From: an uncultured Rhodospirillaceae bacterium
GTDB taxonomy: Bacteria > Pseudomonadota > Alphaproteobacteria > Rhodospirillales > UBA2165
Assembly (NCBI GenBank): GCA_913041095.1
Contig: CAJWIB010000013.1
Span: forward strand, 1-19,528
DNA length: 19,528 bases
Reading direction: 5' to 3'
This document shows, one piece after another, positions 1 to 7,822 of this stretch (position 1 is the first letter of the stretch; the number at the start of each line of letters is the position of its first letter). Below the pieces are notes generated by a model. That model ran no database searches and had not been told where the DNA came from. It saw only the letters and a program-made list of their open reading frames with translations. Both the position numbers and the translations under genes were made by a program.

Positions 1-535
1 AATTTAGATTGCCTTTGAGATTGAAGTTATGGCTGTTCAACTCCTTCATCTCATTCTCAATGCTAGACAGTTTATTCTTCAAAGCCGCGCGAGCGCTAAC
101 GATCTCATTGTGGCGGGTATTGGAAGTTTCAAGTTTATTCTCTACCGAACGCAAATTTTGTTGCAAGGTAGCATTTTTCTCGACCTGATCGAGCATTAGG
201 CCGTGATTTTTGCCGAGTTCCTGCGTCAATGATGAAAACTTATCTTGATACTCAGACACCTCTGAAAGCAGGCTGTGATAGACCATCCGGGCATCAAAAA
301 TTTCCCGGTTTTTTGATGCCACGACTTCATTGTGAACGAAGAAACTAAAAGACGAGAATATTGCCCATCCCGACAGCGCGACAACCACAACAAAAACAAA
401 CATTTGCAAAGTTTTTGAGACTTTAACGAAGCGGATTTTTCCATCCGTCCGAAGCATGAGTTCCCGGTCTGGAAAAAATCGCATTACAGCCCTTGCCCAC
501 CTATGGGTGAGATTTCCGCGTTGCATTTCGTGCAT
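1..535 (-). CDS. M23-type peptidase, N-terminal anchor region (partial)
   Basis: The reading frame is open from ATG 535 to the left edge, about 178 codons, so only the N-terminus is present. The translation begins MHEMQRGNLTHRW, followed by a basic segment with RFFPDRELMLRTDGKIRF, one hydrophobic membrane segment (around residues 44-66, rich in F and V), and then a long hydrophilic, heptad-like region predicted to be coiled coil. The phrase DRELMLRTDGKIRFV resembles the DUF5930 domain found at the N-terminus of alphaproteobacterial M23 (LytM-like) envelope peptidases. The peptidase domain would lie beyond the edge, so the function is inferred. A GAAGAG sequence lies about 7 nt before ATG 535. 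ATG 484 (MRFFPDRE), preceded by AAGGG, is an equally plausible start. The gene is transcribed away from pgpA. The overlapping frame at 226-444 is a shadow. Confidence 0.7.
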   Translation of the reverse strand, partial: MHEMQRGNLTHRWARAVMRFFPDRELMLRTDGKIRFVKVSKTLQMFVFVVVVALSGWAIFSSFSFFVHNEVVASKNREIFDARMVYHSLLSEVSEYQDKFSSLTQELGKNHGLMLDQVEKNATLQQNLRSVENKLETSNTRHNEIVSARAALKNKLSSIENEMKELNSHNFNLKGNLN

Positions 536-540
536 AAATT

Positions 541-860
541 TTCTCTTCGACGCCTTATCCAGTTATGCCAAGCATTAGCTGCTTTGATTTCACCGCCCCC
601 GAGCGCCACAAAACTGTCAATTCAAGAGCTCTTAAACCGTATCCGTTCATGGATTTTGATGCAAGCTCAATAACGTTGAAAGCCAGTATTTTTAACGATT
701 TTTTGAACCAAATTAGTGCAAGGAAATAAAATGAAAATTTAGCTAATATTTTGAATGAGTTATTCCAAACTTACTATGGATTTTCCATTTCATCACCTGT
801 AGGAATAACTGGAAATCGTAAAATCAAGCACCCATTAGGCCACAGTAGGTAAAAACTCGA
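541..860. other. Divergent intergenic region (M23-type gene / pgpA)
   Basis: About 320 bases with no supportable gene. The half nearer pgpA is AT-rich and should hold the promoters of the two divergent genes. The best sigma70-like candidate for pgpA is TTGAAT (751-756) and TACTAT (772-777), but the 15-nt spacing is short. I see no strong hairpin or operator. Confidence 0.35.
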
Positions 861-1331
861 ATGAACCGAATCGCTTATTTGATTGCCATCTGGTTTGGCG
901 CCGGATTGCTACCGATAGCACCGGGCACCTGGGGTTCTATTGCTGCCTTGCCCTTAGCCTATGTACTTGTTTATTGGGGTAGCCTGGAAATTTTCGCGGT
1001 CGCAACGATTGTGGTATTTATTATTGGCGTCTGGGCGTCGAATATTACTACTCGTGATATGGGAGGCGGAGATCCATCTGAAATTGTCGTTGATGAAGTC
1101 GCCGGACAATGGCTGACGCTTCTCGTCGTACCACCAGATTTGATCTTATACACCTGTGGATTTCTGTTGTTCCGGTTATTTGATATTTGGAAGCCCTGGC
1201 CAATTTCCTGGACCGATCAAAAAATCAAAGGCGGGATGGGTATCATGTTAGACGATGTGATCGCCGGCGTTTATGCTGGCGTCCTGCTCTGGTTAGGGCA
1301 TTTTACATATTTGAAATATTTTGCAGGTTGA
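861..1331 (+). CDS. pgpA: Phosphatidylglycerophosphatase A
   Basis: Dephosphorylates phosphatidylglycerophosphate to phosphatidylglycerol at the inner membrane. The 156-residue protein matches the PgpA family in length and motifs: GTWGS at 22-26, the acidic signature DPSEIVVDEVAGQW at 71-84, FRLFDIWKPWPI at 104-115 and GGMGIMLDD at 124-132. Hydrophobic segments lie at about 3-20, 25-60, 85-108 and 132-150, as expected for a small integral membrane enzyme. The start has only a weak AGTAGGT sequence about 10 nt upstream, but no closer Met fits the family N-terminus. The cinA start follows after 5 nt, so the two are probably co-transcribed. Many alphaproteobacteria have ispDF upstream of pgpA; here a divergent peptidase-like gene sits there. 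Confidence 0.95.
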   Translation: MNRIAYLIAIWFGAGLLPIAPGTWGSIAALPLAYVLVYWGSLEIFAVATIVVFIIGVWASNITTRDMGGGDPSEIVVDEVAGQWLTLLVVPPDLILYTCGFLLFRLFDIWKPWPISWTDQKIKGGMGIMLDDVIAGVYAGVLLWLGHFTYLKYFAG

Positions 1332-1336
1332 TTGAG

Positions 1337-1825
1337 ATGTTCCCAAGAGACGTAACAGAATTAACCATCGAGCTTATCAGCAAATGCCGCGACGCCGGGA
1401 TTAAAGTCGCCACCGCGGAATCCTGCACGGGTGGATTGATTGCCGGCTGCCTAACCTCAGTTTCCGGATCTTCAGATGTGTTTGAACGTGGTTTTAACAC
1501 CTATTCGAACGAGGCTAAAAACGAAATGCTTGGTGTACCGTTGGAGCTTATCAAAGAACATGGAGCCGTGAGCGAGTTCGTCTCTGTTGCGATGGTCGAA
1601 GGAGCGCTAAAAAATGCTCCGGTTCAGCTAACTGTCGCGGTTACTGGTATCGCCGGACCAAGTGGCGGCACGCCGGAAAAACCAGTGGGTACGGTGCAAA
1701 TTGCCTCAGCCTGTGAAGGCAAGCCTACCATCAACAAACATTTTCTATTTGAAGGAGACCGTGATGCCGTGCGCCTGGCGACGATAAAAAAGGCACTGGA
1801 AATGATGTTGAAGCAGTTCGGTTAG
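1337..1825 (+). CDS. cinA: CinA C-terminal-domain protein (nicotinamide-nucleotide amidohydrolase)
   Basis: PncC-type enzymes deamidate nicotinamide mononucleotide to nicotinate mononucleotide in NAD salvage. The start chosen is ATG 1337 (MFPRDVTEL), giving 162 residues, the usual size of stand-alone CinA C-terminal proteins such as E. coli PncC. The open frame extends upstream to 1187, but that part overlaps pgpA and reads as non-family sequence. Motifs: AESCTGG at 27-33, with the family's catalytic Ser at 29; YSNEAK at 56-61, carrying the conserved Tyr and Lys; AVTGIAGPSGG at 101-111; and KPVGTV at 115-120. No N-terminal MoaB-like domain is present. The deamidase activity is inferred from these residues. 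The gene ends convergently, 21 nt from the Coq10-like gene. Confidence 0.93.
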   Translation: MFPRDVTELTIELISKCRDAGIKVATAESCTGGLIAGCLTSVSGSSDVFERGFNTYSNEAKNEMLGVPLELIKEHGAVSEFVSVAMVEGALKNAPVQLTVAVTGIAGPSGGTPEKPVGTVQIASACEGKPTINKHFLFEGDRDAVRLATIKKALEMMLKQFG

Positions 1826-1846
1826 AGAGTTTCCTACCTACATATA

Positions 1847-2308
1847 TCAACGGGACAAGTCGTTACCGCTTTTCACTGACCCGTATACCGCATCCGCGCG
1901 TTTTTCGAAGGCATGAACCATTATTTTGACCGCTTCATTGAACACCACGCCGATCATTTTTTGCAAAAGCTTTGAATGGAACTCAAAATCGACATAGAAA
2001 TCGACGGCGCAAGAACCATCGTCTTCGGTGATAAATATCCAGTGATTGTTGAGATATTTAAAAGGACCGTCCTCATAAACCACATCAATGCGATCCGGTG
2101 AGGACAATTTAACGCGTGAGGTAAATTTTTCTCTGAACATTTTGAAACCGATCACCATATCGGCAACAATTTCATCATTTTCATGACTTTTAATACGCGT
2201 GCCGACGCACCACGGCAGAAACTCAGGATATTCAGCAACATTTGAAACCAAATCAAACATCTGTTTGGGTGAATGTGGTAAATGTCGTTTTTCGGCGTGG
2301 GTCGGCAT
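1847..2308 (-). CDS. Coq10/RatA-family START-domain protein
   Basis: A 153-residue single-domain protein of the polyketide cyclase/START superfamily. The N-terminal signature MFDLVSNVAEYPEFLPWC (17-34) is characteristic of Coq10-like ubiquinone-binding proteins and of E. coli RatA. In mitochondria Coq10 chaperones ubiquinone for respiration; the E. coli homologue was reported as a ribosome association toxin. In an alphaproteobacterium next to lipA the ubiquinone-linked role is more likely, but this is inference from family and context. There is no signal peptide or membrane segment. It follows lipA by 2 nt and is probably the last gene of the PDH operon. No antitoxin-like partner (RatB type) lies beside it. 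Confidence 0.9.
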   Translation of the reverse strand: MPTHAEKRHLPHSPKQMFDLVSNVAEYPEFLPWCVGTRIKSHENDEIVADMVIGFKMFREKFTSRVKLSSPDRIDVVYEDGPFKYLNNHWIFITEDDGSCAVDFYVDFEFHSKLLQKMIGVVFNEAVKIMVHAFEKRADAVYGSVKSGNDLSR

Positions 2309-2310
2309 GA

Positions 2311-3255
2311 TTATTTTTGTTTCGCTAGTTGCGTACTGAGAGCCTCCCGCAAGGCGGCAAAATCTTCATCCGCATGGTAGGACGAACGGGTAAAAGGCGA
2401 TGAAGACACTTTTAAAAAGCCCTTTGCGTAGGCGATTGTTCCAAATTCAGCGAATTCTTCCGGCGTGACATAGCGATCAATGGAGGCGTGGAGAAGCGTT
2501 GGTTGCAGGTATTGACCGATGGTCAAAAAATCGACATCGGCCGAGCGCAAATCATCCATCACTTGTAAAATCTCTTCGCGGTTCTCACCAAGCCCCACCA
2601 TGATGCCAGATTTGGTGAAGACGTCCGGGTCCAGTTCTTTGGCCTTTTGCAGTAGTCGTAATGAACGAAAATAGCGTGAGCCGGGCCGGATACTTTGATA
2701 GAGTCGCGGCACGGTTTCGAGGTTGTGATTGAAGACATCGGGCTCAGCCGCTATGACAATTTCTTGTGCGCCAGCTTTGTCGCGAAAATCTGGGGTCAGT
2801 ACTTCAACCGTGGTTGCCGGCGCTATTTCACGAACTTTGGTAATGCATTGAGCAAATTGGTTTGCTCCACCATCATCAAGATCATCGCGGTCAACAGAGG
2901 TAATCACCATGTGGCGAAGGCCGGTTTTGAGCGCCATGATAGCAACGTTTTCCGGCTCCAACAGATCAACCGGGCCGGGCTTGCCAGTAATCACATTGCA
3001 AAAGGCACAGGCGCGGGTACAGGTGTCGCCTAAGATCATCACCGTGGCATGCTTTTGGGCCCAGCATTCGCCGATATTTGGGCATGCCGCCTCTTCACAA
3101 ACAGTGTTGAGCTTAAGATTTTTCATTAGCCGTTTGGTTTCGCCATAAACGGGTGAGTTTGGTGCTTTCACCCTAATCCAGTCGGGCTTGCGGCCGCTAG
3201 GACGTTCTGCGGTGTTTTTAAACTGTGGATGCCTTAATTTTTCAACTTTACTCAT
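2311..3255 (-). CDS. lipA: Lipoyl synthase
   Basis: Radical SAM enzyme that inserts two sulfur atoms into protein-bound octanoyl groups to make lipoyl groups, needed by the E2 and E1 beta lipoyl domains encoded upstream in the same operon. The 314 residues fit the family. The N-terminal auxiliary cluster ligands are C53, C58 and C64 (CEEAACPNIGEC). The radical SAM cluster is CTRACAFC (C79, C83, C86). The C-terminal RSSY motif at 290-293 supplies the unusual Ser ligand of the auxiliary cluster. ATG 3255 has no clear Shine-Dalgarno sequence, but the N-terminus (RKPDWIRVKAP) looks typical. LipB is not in the window. A 43-nt spacer separates it from the GNAT gene. Confidence 0.97.
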   Translation of the reverse strand: MSKVEKLRHPQFKNTAERPSGRKPDWIRVKAPNSPVYGETKRLMKNLKLNTVCEEAACPNIGECWAQKHATVMILGDTCTRACAFCNVITGKPGPVDLLEPENVAIMALKTGLRHMVITSVDRDDLDDGGANQFAQCITKVREIAPATTVEVLTPDFRDKAGAQEIVIAAEPDVFNHNLETVPRLYQSIRPGSRYFRSLRLLQKAKELDPDVFTKSGIMVGLGENREEILQVMDDLRSADVDFLTIGQYLQPTLLHASIDRYVTPEEFAEFGTIAYAKGFLKVSSSPFTRSSYHADEDFAALREALSTQLAKQK

Positions 3256-3298
3256 AGTTAATACTTAGTACTTTTATCCAACATCACCAAATTTAGTC

Positions 3299-3748
3299 TT
3301 ATAAATTAATATCATAACGCACCCAATTGGTTTCCGTGGCAACCTGGCTATAGAGTGCACGTGCGGTTGCGTTAGTTTGCGCCGTCATCCAGTAAATCCG
3401 GTGCCAATTTTCTGCTTTAGCGGTTTCTTTGAGCGATTCGATCAAAGCCCGACCAGCCCCCTGCCCTCGAGCGGTGAGATCGGTGAATAAATCTTCCATA
3501 TAACAAACCGGTTTTGGTGTCCAAAGATTAAGATGCAGCACATAATTCATGATGGCGATAACGCCATGCTCAGGGTGTTCGGCAACGCGGCCAAAGGCTG
3601 GAACATCATCGTCAAGCAAACGCTTCCAGGTCACCTCAGACACCTCATCGGTGACGGTTGCCTGATAAAATTCAATGTAACCTTGCCACAATTTCCACCA
3701 ACGATCACGATCACTAGCATCAACAGGCCGGATAATGAGATCAATCAT
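3299..3748 (-). CDS. GNAT-family N-acetyltransferase
   Basis: A 149-residue single-domain acetyltransferase. Motif A with the acetyl-CoA pyrophosphate loop is visible at 85-101 (EDLFTDLTARGQGAGRA, loop RGQGAG 94-99). The C-terminal part has NATARALY (126-133) followed by a WVRYDI strand, typical of this superfamily. The substrate is unknown; family members acetylate small amines, amino acids or proteins. Its start shares one base with the lpd stop (TAATG), so translation is probably coupled to the dehydrogenase. It lies inside an operon whose product makes acetyl-CoA, which is suggestive but does not show that it acts on PDH. Confidence 0.85.
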   Translation of the reverse strand: MIDLIIRPVDASDRDRWWKLWQGYIEFYQATVTDEVSEVTWKRLLDDDVPAFGRVAEHPEHGVIAIMNYVLHLNLWTPKPVCYMEDLFTDLTARGQGAGRALIESLKETAKAENWHRIYWMTAQTNATARALYSQVATETNWVRYDINL

Positions 3749-5160
3749 TAGAAGTGGATAGTCCGGCCATATGCATCGAGCACCGCTTCATGCATCATTT
3801 CCGAGAGTGTCGGATGCGGGAAGACGGTTTCCATCAGCTCGGCTTCCGTTGTTTCTAGCGTCATACCAACCGCATAGCCTTGGATCAGTTCAGTCACTTC
3901 GGCGCCAATCATGTGCGCACCCAGCATTTCACCGGTTTTGGCATCAAACACCGTTTTAACGAGACCTTCGGGCTCACCTAAGGCGATCGCCTTACCATTA
4001 CCGATAAAGGGAAACCGGCCGATTTTAACCTCATAGCCCTTATCTTTGGCCGCTGCCTCGGTGAGGCCAACGCTGGCGACTTGCGGATGGCAATAGGTGC
4101 AGCCTGGGATCTTTAGGGTATTCAGTGGATGCACACCCTTCTCACCGGCGATCTTTTCAACGCAAATAATGCCTTCGTGGCTGGCTTTATGGGCCAACCA
4201 GGGCGGTCCGGTGAGATCACCGATGGCATAAACACCTTTTTCGCCCGTTTCGCACCATTCGTTGATGACCACATGAGTGTGATCAACCTCTACTTTCGTG
4301 CTTTCGAGGCCTAATTCTTCGACATTGCCGACAATACCGACTGCCATGATCACCCGATCAACTGTAAGCTCTGTCGTCTCTTTATTTTGTTGGCCATTCT
4401 GTTCAATTGTGGCGGTGGCGTTATCTGAACCTTTGTCCAAAGCGGTGACCGTTGACGAGGTCATGATTTTCAGGCCGTCTTTTTCGAAGGCCTTATGGGC
4501 ATGTTCGGAAATTTCTTCATCCTCAACCGGCAACACCCGCGGCAACACTTCAACGACCGTCACGTCTACTCCGAGGGTATGATAGAAACTGGCAAACTCG
4601 ATGCCAATGGCGCCCGAGCCAACTACCAACAGAGATCTCGGCATAGCGTCTGGCACCATCGCTTCTTTGTAGGTCCAAATAAGCTTACCGTCGGGTTCCA
4701 ACCCCGGCAGTGAACGCGCCCTGGCGCCGGTCGCCAGAATGATATGTTTGGCCGTCAAATCAACGACTTTTTTGCCGTCCTTTTCGACAGTTAGTTTACT
4801 TTTGGCGGCGAGCTTGCCATGGCCGTCAATCACATCAACTTTGTTCTTCTTAAGCAGGTAGCCGACACCGCTGGAAAGTTGCTTTGAGATGCTTCTTGAA
4901 CGCTCAACAATTTTCTTAAGATCAAACTCTATACCATTTATATTCAGGCCATAATTGTCGGCATGTTTGGCGTTACGGTAGATCTCTGCACTGCGTAATA
5001 ACGCCTTGGTAGGGATGCAGCCCCAGTTGAGGCAAATGCCACCTAAATGCTCCCGCTCAACTACCGCCGTTTTCATGCCCAATTGAGCGGCACGAATGGC
5101 GGTGACATACCCCCCCGGACCACCGCCAATGACGATTATATCATAAGATTTATCAGCCAA
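3748..5160 (-). CDS. lpdA: Dihydrolipoyl dehydrogenase (E3)
   Basis: Flavoprotein that reoxidises dihydrolipoyl groups with NAD+; the E3 component of the pyruvate dehydrogenase complex. The 470 residues are full length. FAD-binding GGGPGG is at 12-17, the redox disulfide GGICLNWGC has C43 and C48, the NAD-binding GSGAIG is at 181-186, and a second FAD contact YAIGDLTG lies in the middle third. The catalytic HPTLSE has H449 and E454. The start codon is TTG (5160-5158), 5 nt after a perfect AGGAGG that begins within the pdhC stop codon. The next in-frame Met, at residue 29, would remove the FAD-binding loop, so TTG is almost certainly right. The first residues read M/L-ADKSYDIIVIGGGPGG. Confidence 0.97.
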   Translation of the reverse strand: MADKSYDIIVIGGGPGGYVTAIRAAQLGMKTAVVEREHLGGICLNWGCIPTKALLRSAEIYRNAKHADNYGLNINGIEFDLKKIVERSRSISKQLSSGVGYLLKKNKVDVIDGHGKLAAKSKLTVEKDGKKVVDLTAKHIILATGARARSLPGLEPDGKLIWTYKEAMVPDAMPRSLLVVGSGAIGIEFASFYHTLGVDVTVVEVLPRVLPVEDEEISEHAHKAFEKDGLKIMTSSTVTALDKGSDNATATIEQNGQQNKETTELTVDRVIMAVGIVGNVEELGLESTKVEVDHTHVVINEWCETGEKGVYAIGDLTGPPWLAHKASHEGIICVEKIAGEKGVHPLNTLKIPGCTYCHPQVASVGLTEAAAKDKGYEVKIGRFPFIGNGKAIALGEPEGLVKTVFDAKTGEMLGAHMIGAEVTELIQGYAVGMTLETTEAELMETVFPHPTLSEMMHEAVLDAYGRTIHF

Positions 5161-5165
5161 ATTCG

Positions 5166-5171
5166 CCTCCT
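5166..5171 (-). promoter_or_regulatory. Shine-Dalgarno of lpdA overlapping the pdhC stop
   Basis: On the minus strand the pdhC stop TAG (5172-5170) runs straight into AGGAGG, followed by 5 nt and a TTG start. This fixes the lpdA start and suggests translational coupling from E2 to E3. Confidence 0.75.
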
Positions 5172-6432
5172 ATAACAACATCGTCAGCGGGTCTTCGACC
5201 ATCGTTTTGAAGACCTGCAGGAATTGCGCTGAAAGTGCGCCATCAACCGTGCGGTGATCGGATGCCAAGGTGCAGGTCATGACGGTGGCGATACTAAGCG
5301 CGCCATCTTTGACCACGGCTCGTTGCTCACCCGCGCCAACCGACAGTATACAGGATTGAGGCGGATTAATAATTGAGGTGAATTCCTTGGCGCCATACAT
5401 ACCTAAATTGGAAACCGTAAAACCGCCGCCTTGAAATTCTTCTGGCATCAGTTTGTTGTCGCGCGCACGCAACGCCAAATCTTTCATCTCAATAGAGATT
5501 TTAGCCAGGCCTTTTTGATCTGCACTGCGGATAATGGGAGTGATCAGGCCATCCTCGGTCGCCACCGCAACCGAAACATCAATATCGTCATATTGCTGGA
5601 TGGCGGCTTCAGTCCAGGACGTGTTAACACCCGGTACTTTACGCATCGCCAATGCAATGGCCCGGATAATGAAGTCATTAACTGAGATTTTATAAGCGTC
5701 TTCACCCTCGGGAGAGCGGTCATTCAAGTCTTTTCGCATCTCCAATAACCGATCAATTTCACAATCGACCGTTACCATATAGCTAGGAATATCGCGGGAA
5801 CTTGCGGTCAATCGTTCGGCAATGATCTTGCGGGCACTGGAATTGGGGATTTCGGTGTAGCTGCCCATCGATGGAATTATCGCTGGCAATGACGGCACGC
5901 CCGAAGGAGCCTGCGCGGTGGCTGGAGCAGCTTGAGCGCCGCCAGCCATGGCGGCTTCGATATCATTTTTAACAATGCGGCCATGAGGTCCACTGCCGGA
6001 AATTACCGCAACATCGATTCCTGCATCAGCCGCCATCCGTTTTGCCAACGGACTGGCGAAAATCCGCTCCCCTTTCTCGACCAGCGCTGCCTGGGGTGCA
6101 GGTTGAGCAGCTGGGGCTGCTTCTTCTGGCGGTGTTGCTTGAGGTGCCGGGGCTGTACTCGCCGCGGCGTCGGCAGCCGAAACATCCTCGCCCTCTTCCA
6201 GCATGACAGCGACCAAGGAATTGATGGCAACGCCTTCGGTGCCTTCAGCAATCACGATTTTCCCCAATACACCGTCATCTACAGCTTCCATTTCCATGGT
6301 TGCTTTATCGGTTTCTATTTCCGCCAGAATATCGCCTGCAGCGACTTGATCGCCCTCGGCTTTGAACCATTTGGCCAATTTTCCATCGGTCATGGTTGGA
6401 GACAGGGCCGGCATCAGGATTTTTATAGTCAT
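5170..6432 (-). CDS. pdhC: Dihydrolipoamide acetyltransferase, pyruvate dehydrogenase E2
   Basis: Core subunit that transfers the acetyl group from lipoate to CoA. Domain order in 420 residues: one lipoyl domain (1-80) with the lipoylated K43 in ETDKATME; an Ala/Pro-rich linker (88-118); a peripheral-subunit-binding domain (123-160: RIFASPLAKRMAADAGID and GPHGRIVKNDIE) that holds E1/E3; a second linker; and the catalytic domain (about 195-420). The active-site motif DHRTVDG has H393 and D397. The C-terminus DPLTMLL is typical. A strong GGGGAGGA precedes the ATG, and a 14-nt spacer separates it from pdhB. It is assigned to pyruvate rather than 2-oxoglutarate because it lies with pdhA and pdhB. 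Confidence 0.97.
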   Translation of the reverse strand: MTIKILMPALSPTMTDGKLAKWFKAEGDQVAAGDILAEIETDKATMEMEAVDDGVLGKIVIAEGTEGVAINSLVAVMLEEGEDVSAADAAASTAPAPQATPPEEAAPAAQPAPQAALVEKGERIFASPLAKRMAADAGIDVAVISGSGPHGRIVKNDIEAAMAGGAQAAPATAQAPSGVPSLPAIIPSMGSYTEIPNSSARKIIAERLTASSRDIPSYMVTVDCEIDRLLEMRKDLNDRSPEGEDAYKISVNDFIIRAIALAMRKVPGVNTSWTEAAIQQYDDIDVSVAVATEDGLITPIIRSADQKGLAKISIEMKDLALRARDNKLMPEEFQGGGFTVSNLGMYGAKEFTSIINPPQSCILSVGAGEQRAVVKDGALSIATVMTCTLASDHRTVDGALSAQFLQVFKTMVEDPLTMLL

Positions 6433-6446
6433 CTCTTATCCTCCCC

Positions 6447-7808
6447 TTACCGGTAACACACGGCTTTCGCCGCAGTTATGACTTTGTCAGCATTTGGCAG
6501 CGTAGCCGCCTCTAGATTGTGGGCATAAGGCATCGGCACATCTTCACCGCAAACCCGGTTCACCGGAGCATCGAGATAATCAAAGGTATGCTCCATGGTG
6601 ATGGCAGCAATTTCCGAGCCCATACCGGCAACCGGCCAGCCTTCTTCAACACTGACCACCCGATTGGTTTTTTTAATCGAGGTGACAATGGTATCAATGT
6701 CTAATGGCCTGAGTGAGCGGAGGTTAATCACCTCCGCATCAATACCCTCAGAATCTAGGGATTTTGCAGCTTTCAAGGCGACATCAACCATAATCGAATA
6801 GGCAATAATGGTGACGTCCGAGCCGTTGCGTTCGATCTTTGCTTTGCCAATCGGCACGACAAAACCATCGTCATCGGGCACCTCAAAGCTCTGGCCGTAG
6901 AGAAGTTCATTTTCGAGAAAGATTATTGGATTGGGATCGCGAATGGCTGATTTCAATAATCCCTTGGCATCTTCACCGGAATACGGCAAGACGACTTTTA
7001 AGCCGGGGATATGAGCAAACCAGCTGGCATAACATTGCGAATGCTGAGCCGCGACACCAGCCGCTGCACCATTGGCGCCCCGGAACACTGCCGGGCAACC
7101 CATTTGCCCGCCCGACATATAAAGCGTCTTAGCAGCTGAGTTGATCAGGTGATCCATCGCCTGCATGGCAAAATTAAAAGTCATGAATTCGACGATTGGT
7201 TTTAGCCCACCGAAGGCAGCACCAACACTGAGCCCAGTAAAGCCGTGCTCAGTAATCGGTGTATCAATTACCCGCTTACCGCCGAATTCTTCTAACAGTC
7301 CTTGGGATATTTTATAGGCGCCTTGATACTCCGCAACTTCCTCACCCATCAGAAAAATCGTGTCATCGGTTCGCATTTCTTCCGCCATCGCGTCTCTAAG
7401 TGCTTCACGAACCGTCAATGTGGTGGTTGATCCCGTATAGGCATCTTCAGATACGGGGGCAGGTTTTGGAGCAGCAGGTTGAGTTGGCACGGCTTCTGGT
7501 TCCGGCTCAGGGCTCGCTTCTGCGGCCGGTGGCAGCGCGCTAATTTCGACGTTCGACGCATTCTCACCTTTGTCGACAATCACCGCGATAGGTGTGTTGA
7601 CGGCAACCCCTTTACTACCTTCGGCAACAATGATTTTACCCAGAATACCATCATCTACCGCTTCTAGCTCCATAGTCGCTTTATCAGTTTCAATCTCGGC
7701 CAATACGTCGCCGGATTGTACGACGTCGCCTTCTTTTTTGAGCCATTTTGCCAACATACCTTCGGTCATGGTTGGCGAAAGCGCAGGCATAAGTACCTGA
7801 TTAGCCAT
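6447..7808 (-). CDS. pdhB: Pyruvate dehydrogenase E1 beta subunit with N-terminal lipoyl domain
   Basis: Beta subunit of the thiamine-diphosphate-dependent E1 heterotetramer. At 453 residues it is longer than a plain E1 beta (about 325-330) because residues 1-80 form a lipoyl domain (ETDKATMELEA, K43) joined by a Pro/Glu/Ala-rich linker (88-120). The catalytic part starts near 128 (LTVREALRDAMAEEM) and contains GEEVAEYQGAYK (155-166) and DTPITEHGF (182-190), both typical of E1 beta. A lipoyl domain on E1 beta is known from several alphaproteobacteria. Its first 54 residues are very similar to those of pdhC, suggesting duplication or exchange between neighbours. The spacer to pdhA is 14 nt. 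Confidence 0.97.
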   Translation of the reverse strand: MANQVLMPALSPTMTEGMLAKWLKKEGDVVQSGDVLAEIETDKATMELEAVDDGILGKIIVAEGSKGVAVNTPIAVIVDKGENASNVEISALPPAAEASPEPEPEAVPTQPAAPKPAPVSEDAYTGSTTTLTVREALRDAMAEEMRTDDTIFLMGEEVAEYQGAYKISQGLLEEFGGKRVIDTPITEHGFTGLSVGAAFGGLKPIVEFMTFNFAMQAMDHLINSAAKTLYMSGGQMGCPAVFRGANGAAAGVAAQHSQCYASWFAHIPGLKVVLPYSGEDAKGLLKSAIRDPNPIIFLENELLYGQSFEVPDDDGFVVPIGKAKIERNGSDVTIIAYSIMVDVALKAAKSLDSEGIDAEVINLRSLRPLDIDTIVTSIKKTNRVVSVEEGWPVAGMGSEIAAITMEHTFDYLDAPVNRVCGEDVPMPYAHNLEAATLPNADKVITAAKAVCYR

Positions 7809-7822
7809 TATTTTTTTCCTTC

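Noticed and set aside
226..444. 72-codon minus-strand frame near the left edge
   Set aside because: It is a different frame inside the M23-type coding sequence, which has the membrane and coiled-coil pattern and the family motif.
1187..1336. 50-codon N-terminal extension of cinA
   Set aside because: It overlaps the end of pgpA in another frame, and the stand-alone CinA domain begins naturally at 1337.
1847..2308. RatA-like toxin as part of a toxin-antitoxin pair
   Set aside because: No RatB-like or other small partner is adjacent; the position after lipA and the Coq10 similarity favour a ubiquinone-related role.
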